Under the pieces are notes generated by a model. The model saw nothing but the letters and a program-made list of their open reading frames with translations. It did no database searches and was not told the DNA's origin. 6,249 bases of DNA from Methanosarcinales archaeon. Lineage in GTDB: Archaea; Halobacteriota; Syntropharchaeia; Alkanophagales; Methanospirareceae. A program made the translations under genes and the position numbers. Shown in pieces: positions 1-5,725 of this stretch; position 1 is the stretch's first letter, and each line of letters opens with the position of its first letter. The stretch covers positions 1 to 6,249 of the forward strand of contig WJOV01000007.1 of assembly GCA_009618475.1 (NCBI GenBank). The letters run 5' to 3'.

Positions 1-456
1 GTCATAGTAGAGACAGTATCGAGACTGATGGTCCCTTTTATCCAGTTGTTTGCATTGTATGTGATAATTCACGGAGCAAGCGGACCCGGGGGTGGATTTC
101 AAGGCGGGGTTATATTTGCCGCTTCTTTTATCTTACTCGTCATTGCTTTTGGCATCGTTGATGCGGGGGACAGATTCCCGGAGGCTGTAAATACCGCTCT
201 CTTCAGTCTTGGGGTGTATATCTTTGCGGGCGTAGGACTGTTATGCGTAATCCTCAGTTTTGGAGCTGCGCAGTATTTAAACTATGGTTTCATTCCATTA
301 ACGACACATTTCGAGGAGAATCGCGCTTTGGGTATGGACCTCGTGGAAATAGGAATCGGGATAACCGTAATGGCGGTAATCACTTCTATATTTTTTAACC
401 TCGTGTGGAAAAGAGAAAGCGAAGAAGAGGTAGGAGAAAAGGAGGAACAGGAATAG
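1..456 (+). CDS. mnhB: Na+/H+ antiporter subunit MnhB/MrpB-like protein, 5' partial
   Basis: Small membrane subunit of Mrp-type cation/proton antiporters and of the related Mrp module in archaeal membrane-bound hydrogenases (MbhF-like). The frame is open from base 1 and reads VIVETVSRLMVPFIQLF, which matches the conserved start of MnhB proteins. The ATG at 28 is therefore an internal methionine, and the true start lies a little upstream of the window. The family signature HGASGPGGGFQGG follows directly after the first membrane helix. Three more hydrophobic helices follow (starting near bases 112, 190 and 343), giving the usual four, and the protein ends in a charged, Glu-rich tail (SEEEVGEKEEQE). 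The visible 151 codons are close to the full family length of about 140-150 residues. It ends 2 bases before the next gene, so the two are almost certainly co-transcribed. Subunit B has no catalytic residues of its own; its role is in complex assembly and the ion path. Confidence 0.93.
   Translation, partial: VIVETVSRLMVPFIQLFALYVIIHGASGPGGGFQGGVIFAASFILLVIAFGIVDAGDRFPEAVNTALFSLGVYIFAGVGLLCVILSFGAAQYLNYGFIPLTTHFEENRALGMDLVEIGIGITVMAVITSIFFNLVWKRESEEEVGEKEEQE
441..445 (+). promoter_or_regulatory. Shine-Dalgarno site for mnhC
   Basis: GGAGG lies inside the 3' end of mnhB, 13 bases before the ATG at 459. It supports a start at 459 (or the adjacent ATG at 462) over the in-frame ATG at 405. Starting at 405 would add a very basic Arg/Lys-rich stretch that is only the out-of-frame reading of the mnhB tail and is not part of the family. 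The spacing is a little long. Confidence 0.55.
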
Positions 457-458
457 AA

Positions 459-848
459 ATGATGGAATGGCTAATCGCGGAAATATTTGCGAAATACAAT
501 TACTGGGTTTCCATTGTGCTTATGCTCATCGGTTTCTATGCGATGATAGCAAAGGGCAATCTGATAAAGAAGGTCATCGGATTGAACATATTCCAAACGG
601 CTATATTCCTATTCTTCATTTCGCTGGCTGATATAAGAGGAGGAACCGAGCCAATCGTAAGCGAAGAAATAATACATATGGGTTACGTTTACGTAAATCC
701 GTTACCTCACGTGCTTATCCTGACGGCGATAGTGGTAGCGGTTGCCACAACTGCGGTTGCCCTCGCGCTGGTAATAAGAATGTATGAGGAATACGGGACG
801 ATAGAAGAAGAGGAGATAATAGAGAAGGAGAGAGAGATGGGGCTGTGA
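459..848 (+). CDS. mnhC: Na+/H+ antiporter subunit MnhC/MrpC-like (NuoK family) protein
   Basis: Small three-helix membrane subunit homologous to NuoK of complex I and to MrpC/MbhG of Mrp and membrane-bound hydrogenase complexes; it packs between the B-type and D-type subunits. The 129-residue product shows helices at about residues 15-31, 36-57 and 83-107. The MrpC signatures are GNLIKKVIGLNIFQTAIFLFF (residues 33-53) and NPLPHVLILTAIVVAVATTA (residues 80-99). Between helices 2 and 3 is a polar loop typical of archaeal members. The C-terminal tail is highly charged (EEEEIIEKERE). Start: ATG at 459; a second ATG at 462 is equally possible and changes only one residue. The gene begins 2 bases after mnhB stops. 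It is followed by a 136-base gap that carries a promoter, so this is probably the last gene of the upstream transcription unit, although read-through is possible. Confidence 0.93.
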   Translation: MMEWLIAEIFAKYNYWVSIVLMLIGFYAMIAKGNLIKKVIGLNIFQTAIFLFFISLADIRGGTEPIVSEEIIHMGYVYVNPLPHVLILTAIVVAVATTAVALALVIRMYEEYGTIEEEEIIEKEREMGL

Positions 849-850
849 GA

Positions 851-870
851 GGAGATAAAACGTGCCACCG
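851..870 (+). repeat. Conserved upstream box, copy 1
   Basis: This 20-base block, ending in the 10 bases CGTGCCACCG, recurs at 4086-4105 with 17 of 20 positions identical; the last ten are perfect. In both places it sits just upstream of an A6 tract and a TATA box and ahead of an mnhD-type gene. It is either a shared regulator site or a relic of duplication. Here the box ends 12 bases before the TATA element. Confidence 0.6.
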
Positions 871-890
871 AAAAAACGATAATTTTATAT
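871..890 (+). promoter_or_regulatory. Archaeal promoter (BRE-like A tract and TATA box) for the 985-4034 pair
   Basis: TTTTATAT at 883-890 (continuing into ATAA) is a strong archaeal TATA box. The A-rich sequence before it (AAAAAACGATAA) resembles a TFB-recognition element. A transcription start would be expected about 25 bases downstream of the box, near 910-920, leaving a leader of roughly 65-75 bases before the TTG start. A run of six T at 900-905 could instead, or also, end transcripts from mnhBC. No experimental start is known. Confidence 0.6.
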
Positions 891-919
891 AATGAGTTCT
901 TTTTTATTCCCTTTTGGGG

Positions 920-948
920 CGCATGAATAATTTTTTGTTATACGTGCG
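920..948 (+). promoter_or_regulatory. Possible leader hairpin
   Basis: Bases 920-930 and 938-948 can pair as an 11-bp stem with one A-A mismatch and one T-G wobble, around a 7-base T-rich loop. It lies after the expected transcription start and before the ribosome site. The arms are partly AT-rich, so the stem is of modest strength. It could be a leader structure or chance. Confidence 0.25.
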
Positions 949-969
949 AACCCGAATGGAAAAGAGAAA

Positions 970-975
970 GGAGGT
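970..975 (+). promoter_or_regulatory. Strong Shine-Dalgarno site deciding a TTG start
   Basis: GGAGGT lies 9 bases ahead of the TTG at 985. It decides the start of the first mnhD-like gene. No ATG in that frame is near the conserved N-terminus, and the paralogue at 4214 aligns from its ATG to this TTG with only one residue difference in length. Confidence 0.8.
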
Positions 976-984
976 AACTAAAAG

Positions 985-2508
985 TTGATTGTAACTGCGC
1001 ATTTTCCGGTGCTTGTCATTGTAATATCCATGCTTTCCGCATTCACTATTTTGATTGCAGGACGGTGGAATAAGAAGACTTGTTTGCCTATTTCCATCGC
1101 AACCATTTCCGTGCAACTATTTATGGCTTTTTTCATTTTAAACCAGGTCTTCACTCGTGGCACGATACATTACAGGCTGGGTGGATGGGCGCCTCCCTGG
1201 GGCATAGAATACGTTATAGACGCATTCAACGCATACGTGCTGGTTATAGTTCTATTCATCTGTCTGTTAACGGCAATATATGCAAAGAGGAGTATAGAGC
1301 GCGAGCAGCCGCACAGAATCGTGCCGTTTTACGTGGTCTTTCAACTTCTTATCACCGGTTTATGCGGTATAACGGTAACCGGGGATATATTCAACCTGTA
1401 CGTATTCCTGGAGATAGCCTCTTTAGCGGCGTATGCGTTAATAGCCGTTGCAGGTGGGAGAGCGTTGAAAGCAAGCTATAATTACGTGATTATGGGCTCC
1501 ATAGGTGCTTGCTTCTACCTTCTTGGCGCTGGTTTCCTGTATGCCGTAACAGGCTCGCTTAACATGGCAGACCTCTCGCACCTGTTGCCACCACTGTATG
1601 AGAGTAAAGTGGTGCAAGCGGCTTTCGTCTTCTTCGTTGTTGGACTGAGCATAAAAATGGCGCTCTTCCCACTCCATATATGGCAACCCGACGCATATAC
1701 GTATGCTCCTTCCGTGGTTACTGTGATAATAGCCGCGGCGATGTCAAAGGTTTCGATTTATGCTTTCATCAGGGTCTTTTTCTCCGTCTTCACCACGGAT
1801 TTTATCCGGATTTACGTGCCTATCGCCACTGCCATTTCATGGATAGCCGCGATAGCCATTATCGTGGGCTCGGTTATTGCAATAATGCAGTCTAATTTGA
1901 AGAGAATGCTTGCTTACTCCAGTGTCTCACAGGTAGGCTATATCGTGCTTGGTGTGGGTCTCTATTCTACTCAGTGGGGACTGCACGGCGCATTGATACA
2001 TATATTGAATCATGCAATAACGAAAGGATGCCTGTTCATAGTCGCCGGCGCCATTATATACCGGTGTGGTTTGTGGAACATACGCGATTTCGAGGGTTTG
2101 GGGAAGAAGATGCCTTATACCTGCGCTGCTTTCACGTTAGCGGCGTTGTCAATGATAGGAATACCGCCGAGCGTGGGATTTATAACGAAGTTATGTTTAC
2201 TGGCTGCGTCTTTAGAAGCTACGGAATATGTTTTTGTCGCCGTTATACTCGCCAGCACGCTTCTCAACCTCGTCTATTTCTGGCGCGTTATAGAACGCAT
2301 GTATTTTGTGAGGGGCGAAGGAGAAGAAGAGAACGAGATAAAAATGGGTGAGGCCCCGGTGAGCATGGTTCTTCCCGCACTAATTCTCGCTTCTCTCTGC
2401 ATTATCGTCGGTATCCTCTGGCTTGCGGGTGCGAAGACGCCTTTACTACCGGTAGTTGACCAGGCAGTGAATGCTTTATTGGGCACGGGGGTGGTAGCAG
2501 CGCCATGA
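985..2508 (+). CDS. mnhD: MnhD/MrpD-like proton-conducting antiporter subunit, copy 1
   Basis: Large ion-translocating subunit of the Mrp/complex I antiporter family (proton_antipo_M domain; homologous to NuoM, NuoN and MbhH). The 507 residues match the usual size and 14-helix layout. All key charged residues of the ion path are present: Glu143 in TM5 (NLYVFLEIASLAAYALIA), Lys224 in TM7 (LSIKMALFPLHIWQPDAY), Lys255 in TM8 (AAAMSKVSIYAFIRV) and Lys402 in TM12 (IPPSVGFITKL). The His-Lys pair of the NHAITKGCLF helix is also present. TTG is the start codon, backed by GGAGGT 9 bases upstream and by alignment with the paralogue at 4214. The stop overlaps the next ATG in an ATGA junction, which indicates translational coupling. 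It has its own promoter near 871-890. By eye it is about two thirds identical to the protein at 4214-5725, so the two are in-cluster duplicates. Confidence 0.93.
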   Translation: MIVTAHFPVLVIVISMLSAFTILIAGRWNKKTCLPISIATISVQLFMAFFILNQVFTRGTIHYRLGGWAPPWGIEYVIDAFNAYVLVIVLFICLLTAIYAKRSIEREQPHRIVPFYVVFQLLITGLCGITVTGDIFNLYVFLEIASLAAYALIAVAGGRALKASYNYVIMGSIGACFYLLGAGFLYAVTGSLNMADLSHLLPPLYESKVVQAAFVFFVVGLSIKMALFPLHIWQPDAYTYAPSVVTVIIAAAMSKVSIYAFIRVFFSVFTTDFIRIYVPIATAISWIAAIAIIVGSVIAIMQSNLKRMLAYSSVSQVGYIVLGVGLYSTQWGLHGALIHILNHAITKGCLFIVAGAIIYRCGLWNIRDFEGLGKKMPYTCAAFTLAALSMIGIPPSVGFITKLCLLAASLEATEYVFVAVILASTLLNLVYFWRVIERMYFVRGEGEEENEIKMGEAPVSMVLPALILASLCIIVGILWLAGAKTPLLPVVDQAVNALLGTGVVAAP

Positions 2509-4034
2509 TGGAGGAATCAATAGTTTACAGTTACAGACCTTTGTTAGCGATTCTATGCCCTGCTACCGCTGCCATTCTCATATTGCTGTCCAGCAAGCGA
2601 CCGAACGTAAGAGAGAGCTGGACGATTATCGCAGGCATACTACAGTTCGCGCTCGTTGCATCCATGATACCGACCATTCTGAATGAGGGGGTAATAAAAT
2701 GCACGTTCTTCCCGACGATGTTCGAGGGAATTGCATTTGGGTTTAAAGTGGATGCTTTTGGTCTTATCTTCGCTCTCACCGCATCTTTCTTGTGGATTCT
2801 CGTATCGTTCTATTCCATAGGATACATGAGGTCTTTGAAGGAGCATGCGCAGACGAGATACTATTTCTGCTTTGCCATCGCCATATTCGGTGCCATAGGC
2901 GTTGCACTGTCTGCGAATTTACTCTCGATGTTCATATTCTTCGAGATATTAACGGTATCAACATATCCGTTGGTTATACACGACCAGAGCAAAGAAGCGA
3001 TAAGCGCGGGTCGTAAATATTTCGCATATCTGCTCACCGCGGGCGTTTTCCTCCTGTTCGCAATAATGATGACTTATTATCTTACGGGGACCACCGATTT
3101 CACAAATGGAGGAATAAAAGCGTTAGCGGAACTCGGTCCCGCATATAAGTTGACAATGGTAATACTGTTCTTCTGTTTCTTGCTGGGGTTTATGAAAGCG
3201 GCGTGGATGCCATTTCACTCGTGGCTTCCCACTGCAATGATCGCACCCACGCCGGTAAGTGCGCTGTTACACGCGGTAGCGGTGGTGAAGGCGGGCGTGT
3301 TTGGAATCGTCAGGATTGTATGCTATATCTATGGCGTGGATTTGATGACCTCGCTCGGACTTGGATTGGCGCTTGCCTGTATAGCGGGCTTTACAATGAT
3401 AGTTGCCAATTTGTTCGCCATTGCACAGGACAACTTGAAAAAAAGGCTTGCGTACTCCACGATAAACCAGCTCTCGTATATAATCTTAGGTGCGGGATTG
3501 TTAACCACGGAAGGGATAAGAGGGGCGATGATTCACATCCCATTTCATGGATTCATGAAGATAACGCTGTTCCTTTGCGCCGGTGCTATAATGGTAGCTA
3601 CGGGGAAGAAGAACATAAGTGAGATGGGCGGAGTAGGAAAAACGATGCCGGTAACGATGCTCGCGTTCACCATAACCGCGTTTGGAATGTGTGGAATTCC
3701 GCCGGCATGTGGATTCATAAGTAAATGGTTCCTTTGCCAGGGTGCGTTACAAGCAGGCGAGATAGTCTTTTTGTTTGTTCTCTTAATTGCTTCTTTTCTG
3801 GACGTCGTTTATTTCTTCCCCATCATACATACTGCATTCTTCAAGAAACCAGAAGGGGTAGCAGAAGAGGTAGAAGTAAGGGTAAAAGAAGCTCCGCTGT
3901 TCATGCTCGTTCCGTTATCCATAACGGCAATTTTCTCGGTTATATTTTTCCTGGATTTCATTCTGGGGCTAAACATAATCTCAATGTATTTCTATAAACT
4001 CGTGGAAATTGCGGTTGGAAACGTGGTTCCGTAA
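2505..4034 (+). CDS. Second, divergent proton-conducting antiporter subunit (MnhD/NuoL-M-N family)
   Basis: A 509-residue member of the same antiporter family but clearly a different subfamily from its two neighbours. The N-terminal third contains the DAFGLIFALTASFLWILVSFYSIGYM segment typical of NuoL/M-type subunits. All ion-path residues are in place: Glu147 in TM5 (FIFFEILTVSTYPLV), Lys231 in TM7 (MKAAWMPFHSWLPTAM), Lys262 in TM8 (within SALLHAVAVVKAGVFGIVRI, with the adjacent histidine) and Lys407 in TM12 (IPPACGFISKW). A charged loop follows TM12-13 (EGVAEEVEVRVKEAP). It starts at the ATG at 2505, inside the end of the previous gene (4-base ATGA overlap); an ATG at 2508 is an alternative. 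It resembles the second D-type subunit that accompanies MbhH/MbsH-type genes in some archaeal clusters, but I cannot assign a specific symbol. A 179-base gap with a new promoter follows. Confidence 0.9.
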   Translation: MMEESIVYSYRPLLAILCPATAAILILLSSKRPNVRESWTIIAGILQFALVASMIPTILNEGVIKCTFFPTMFEGIAFGFKVDAFGLIFALTASFLWILVSFYSIGYMRSLKEHAQTRYYFCFAIAIFGAIGVALSANLLSMFIFFEILTVSTYPLVIHDQSKEAISAGRKYFAYLLTAGVFLLFAIMMTYYLTGTTDFTNGGIKALAELGPAYKLTMVILFFCFLLGFMKAAWMPFHSWLPTAMIAPTPVSALLHAVAVVKAGVFGIVRIVCYIYGVDLMTSLGLGLALACIAGFTMIVANLFAIAQDNLKKRLAYSTINQLSYIILGAGLLTTEGIRGAMIHIPFHGFMKITLFLCAGAIMVATGKKNISEMGGVGKTMPVTMLAFTITAFGMCGIPPACGFISKWFLCQGALQAGEIVFLFVLLIASFLDVVYFFPIIHTAFFKKPEGVAEEVEVRVKEAPLFMLVPLSITAIFSVIFFLDFILGLNIISMYFYKLVEIAVGNVVP

Positions 4035-4085
4035 TAAAAAAGCGGGAAGAAAGCGACGTTCTCGAAGGTGATACGCGGTCTATGC

Positions 4086-4105
4086 GGAGAAAGAGCGTGC
4101 CACCG
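4086..4105 (+). repeat. Conserved upstream box, copy 2
   Basis: Second copy of the block at 851-870, with 17 of 20 bases shared and CGTGCCACCG (4096-4105) exact. Here the distance from the box to the TATA element is 27 bases rather than 12. The extra 15 bases (4106-4120) have no counterpart in copy 1. Confidence 0.6.
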
Positions 4106-4117
4106 GTGTCCCGTTGG
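4100..4117. promoter_or_regulatory. Palindrome / dyad upstream of second promoter
   Basis: CACCGGTG at 4101-4108 is a perfect 8-base palindrome. The wider segment CCACCGG-tgtc-CCGTTGG (4100-4117) can also form a 7-bp stem with one mismatch. The dyad arises where the extra 15 bases join the conserved box. It is a candidate operator, but short palindromes occur by chance. Confidence 0.25.
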
Positions 4118-4120
4118 AGA

Positions 4121-4140
4121 AAAAAGGGATACTTTTATAT
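4121..4140 (+). promoter_or_regulatory. Archaeal promoter (A tract and TATA box) for the 4214 gene pair
   Basis: TTTTATAT at 4133-4140 is preceded by AAAAAAGGGATAC, nearly the same as the promoter at 871-890. A six-T run follows at 4148-4153, matching the one 17 bases after the start of the first TATA box (15 bases here). Transcription would be expected to start near 4158-4168, with a leader of about 50 bases. No rho-independent hairpin is evident for the gene that ends at 4034. The T run may serve as a terminator. Confidence 0.6.
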
Positions 4141-4151
4141 GTCATGGTTTT

Positions 4152-4189
4152 TTCTTCATAAATTAATGTATTTTTAAACAAATGAAGAA
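4152..4189. repeat. 8-bp inverted repeat in leader
   Basis: TTCTTCAT (4152-4159) and ATGAAGAA (4182-4189) are exact reverse complements separated by 22 AT-rich bases. They straddle the predicted transcription start and end just before the ribosome site, so they could be an operator dyad or a leader stem. The support is weak because the stem is AT-rich with a large loop. Confidence 0.25.
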
Positions 4190-4195
4190 TAAAAA

Positions 4196-4205
4196 GGGGG
4201 GGAGA
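4196..4205 (+). promoter_or_regulatory. G-rich Shine-Dalgarno site for second mnhD copy
   Basis: A run of seven G followed by AGA (4196-4205) lies 8 bases before the ATG at 4214. Its GGGGAGA core can pair with the 16S rRNA tail, and its position matches GGAGGT in the copy 1 leader. It supports the ATG at 4214 as the start. Confidence 0.65.
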
Positions 4206-4213
4206 TAAAGCGG

Positions 4214-5725
4214 ATGTTAAGTCCAGTTGAACAGTTCCCGGTGTTGGTGGTTGCAATATCGCTGCTTTCTGCATTCACTATTTTGATCGTCGGCGGGCTG
4301 AACAAGAAATCCTGCTGTTTCATTTCCATCGCAACCATTCTCGTTCAGCTCGTCATGTCTTTTTATATCCTGGATCACGTCCTTACGGTAGGAACCATAC
4401 ATTACTGGCTCGGCGGATGGGCGCCCCCCTGGGGCATAGAATACGTCGTGGATGCGTTGAACGCTTATGTATTGGTCATACTTCTATTTCTGAGTTTGAT
4501 AAGTGCGATATATTCAAAGAGGAGCATAGAGCACGAATTGCCGTCTCATAAAATTATTCCTTTTTATACCCTTTTTCAACTCCTCGTTGCTGGAATGTGC
4601 GGTGTAACCGTGACCGGCGATATATTTAACATGTATGTGTTCATCGAGATAATGTCTATTGCTGCGTATGCGTTAATAGCATCGAATAAAATAGGGCTGA
4701 AGGCGGGCTTCACTTATCTCGTTATGGGTTCTATCGGTGCTTGCTTCTTTTTGCTCGGCATAGGTTTCCTGTATTCAGTAACGGGCTCATTGAACATGCA
4801 CGACCTCTCACTTTTATTGCCACCTTTATACGGGAATAGAGTGGTTCAAGCGGCTTTTGTCTTCTTCTTAGCGGGATTGGGCATAAAAATGGCTTTCTTC
4901 CCGCTCCATACATGGCAACCTGATGCGTATGCGTATGCTCCTTCCGCGGTTAGTGTGATAATATCGGCAGCGATGTCAACAGTTTCAATCTATGCCTTTT
5001 TAAGGGTCCTTTTTTCTGTCTATACCACGCAATTTATCCTGATTTACGCGCCCCTCGCCACTGCTATTTCCTGGTTAGCGGCAATAGCCATAATTTTTGG
5101 TGCCGTCTATGCGTTAGCACAGTATGACCTGAAAAGGATGCTTGCTTATTCGAGTGTAATGCATGTGGGATATACTATGCTCGCCGTGGGGGTTTGCACT
5201 TCCACAACCTTAGGACTAACTCCGGCAGTGATGCATTTACTGAACCATGCATTGATGAAGGGCTGTCTGTTTCTAATTGCAGGCGCTTATATTTACAAAA
5301 AAGCTGAACTATGGGATATAAGGGAATTCCGGGGTTTGGGTAGAAAAATGCCTTACACAAGCGCAGCCTTCATTTTTACTGCTCTCGCGATGTGTGAAAT
5401 CCCACCAGGCGCGGGATTTGTCTCAATATTATATCTGTTATTTGCCTTTCTGGATGCAGGCCAATTTATATTTGCGGCAGTAATATTTTTTAGCATACTT
5501 CTTACCGTCTTTTATTTTTTTCACGTGATAGAAATTATGTACGGGAGAGTGGGAGTTGAGGAAGAGAAAGAACCAGAAATAGACGAGATACCGCTGAGTA
5601 TGCTCATCCCGGTGTTACTCCTCGCAGCTCTCAGTTGGATCGTTGGGGCTATCTGGCTCATGGAGATACCTTTCCCCATATTGGACGCGGTTAATTCAAT
5701 GTTTGGATTGGGGGTGGTGCCATAA
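4214..5725 (+). CDS. mnhD: MnhD/MrpD-like antiporter subunit, copy 3, with altered ion-path residues
   Basis: A 503-residue antiporter-family subunit, a close paralogue of the product of 985-2508. The two align end to end with few gaps; shared blocks include GGWAPPWGIEYV, TVTGDIFN and WQPDAY. TM5 Glu145 (MYVFIEIMSIAAYALIA) and TM7 Lys225 (LGIKMAFFPLHTWQPDAY) are kept. The TM8 lysine is replaced by Thr256 (AAAMSTVSIYAFLRV, codon ACA at 4979-4981), and the TM12 lysine by Ile405 (IPPGAGFVSIL, codon ATA at 5426-5428). A new acidic residue, Glu395, appears just before the IPP turn, where copy 1 has Gly. The His-Lys of NHALMKGCLF is retained. The frame is intact and well conserved, so this is not a pseudogene. 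The subunit may be structural, regulatory or of altered ion specificity. It has its own promoter, and its TAA stop overlaps the next ATG by one base. Confidence 0.92.
   Translation: MLSPVEQFPVLVVAISLLSAFTILIVGGLNKKSCCFISIATILVQLVMSFYILDHVLTVGTIHYWLGGWAPPWGIEYVVDALNAYVLVILLFLSLISAIYSKRSIEHELPSHKIIPFYTLFQLLVAGMCGVTVTGDIFNMYVFIEIMSIAAYALIASNKIGLKAGFTYLVMGSIGACFFLLGIGFLYSVTGSLNMHDLSLLLPPLYGNRVVQAAFVFFLAGLGIKMAFFPLHTWQPDAYAYAPSAVSVIISAAMSTVSIYAFLRVLFSVYTTQFILIYAPLATAISWLAAIAIIFGAVYALAQYDLKRMLAYSSVMHVGYTMLAVGVCTSTTLGLTPAVMHLLNHALMKGCLFLIAGAYIYKKAELWDIREFRGLGRKMPYTSAAFIFTALAMCEIPPGAGFVSILYLLFAFLDAGQFIFAAVIFFSILLTVFYFFHVIEIMYGRVGVEEEKEPEIDEIPLSMLIPVLLLAALSWIVGAIWLMEIPFPILDAVNSMFGLGVVP

Larger units (their letters stand above)
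849..4213 (+). other. First unit of a tandem duplication: promoter, leader and mnhD-like gene (849-2508), plus inserted second subunit
   Basis: The segment from the box at 851 through the mnhD-like gene ending at 2508 has a counterpart at 4086-5725. The upstream box, A6 tract, TATA box, six-T run, purine-rich ribosome site and coding sequence occur in the same order. The unrelated-subfamily gene at 2505-4034 lies between the copies. The simplest reading is duplication of a promoter-gene unit with later divergence in leader length (102 bases from TATA to start in copy 1, 81 in copy 2) and in coding sequence. This is inference from sequence similarity seen by eye. Confidence 0.5.

Noticed and set aside
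28..30. ATG at 28 as the true start of mnhB
   Set aside because: The upstream in-frame codons VIVETVSRL match the conserved N-terminus of MnhB, so the gene starts outside the window.
405..458. N-terminal extension of mnhC from the ATG at 405
   Set aside because: It encodes an Arg/Lys-rich stretch that is simply the mnhB tail read in another frame. It has no family counterpart, and a ribosome site at 441-445 supports the start at 459.
904..1163. Minus-strand open frames across the first leader and the start of the mnhD copy
   Set aside because: They are low-complexity, basic or Cys-rich shadows of a strong plus-strand gene, with no ribosome site or recognisable domain. The same holds for the other minus-strand frames in the window.
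4035..4085. Intrinsic terminator after the gene ending at 4034
   Set aside because: I looked for a GC-rich stem followed by a T run. The region holds only weak pairings and no adjacent T run; the nearest T run is at 4148-4153, beyond the next TATA box.
4214..5725. Copy 3 of the antiporter subunit as a decaying pseudogene
   Set aside because: The frame is intact over 503 codons, the ribosome site and promoter are present, helix motifs are conserved, and changes from copy 1 are mostly conservative. Only specific ion-path residues differ.
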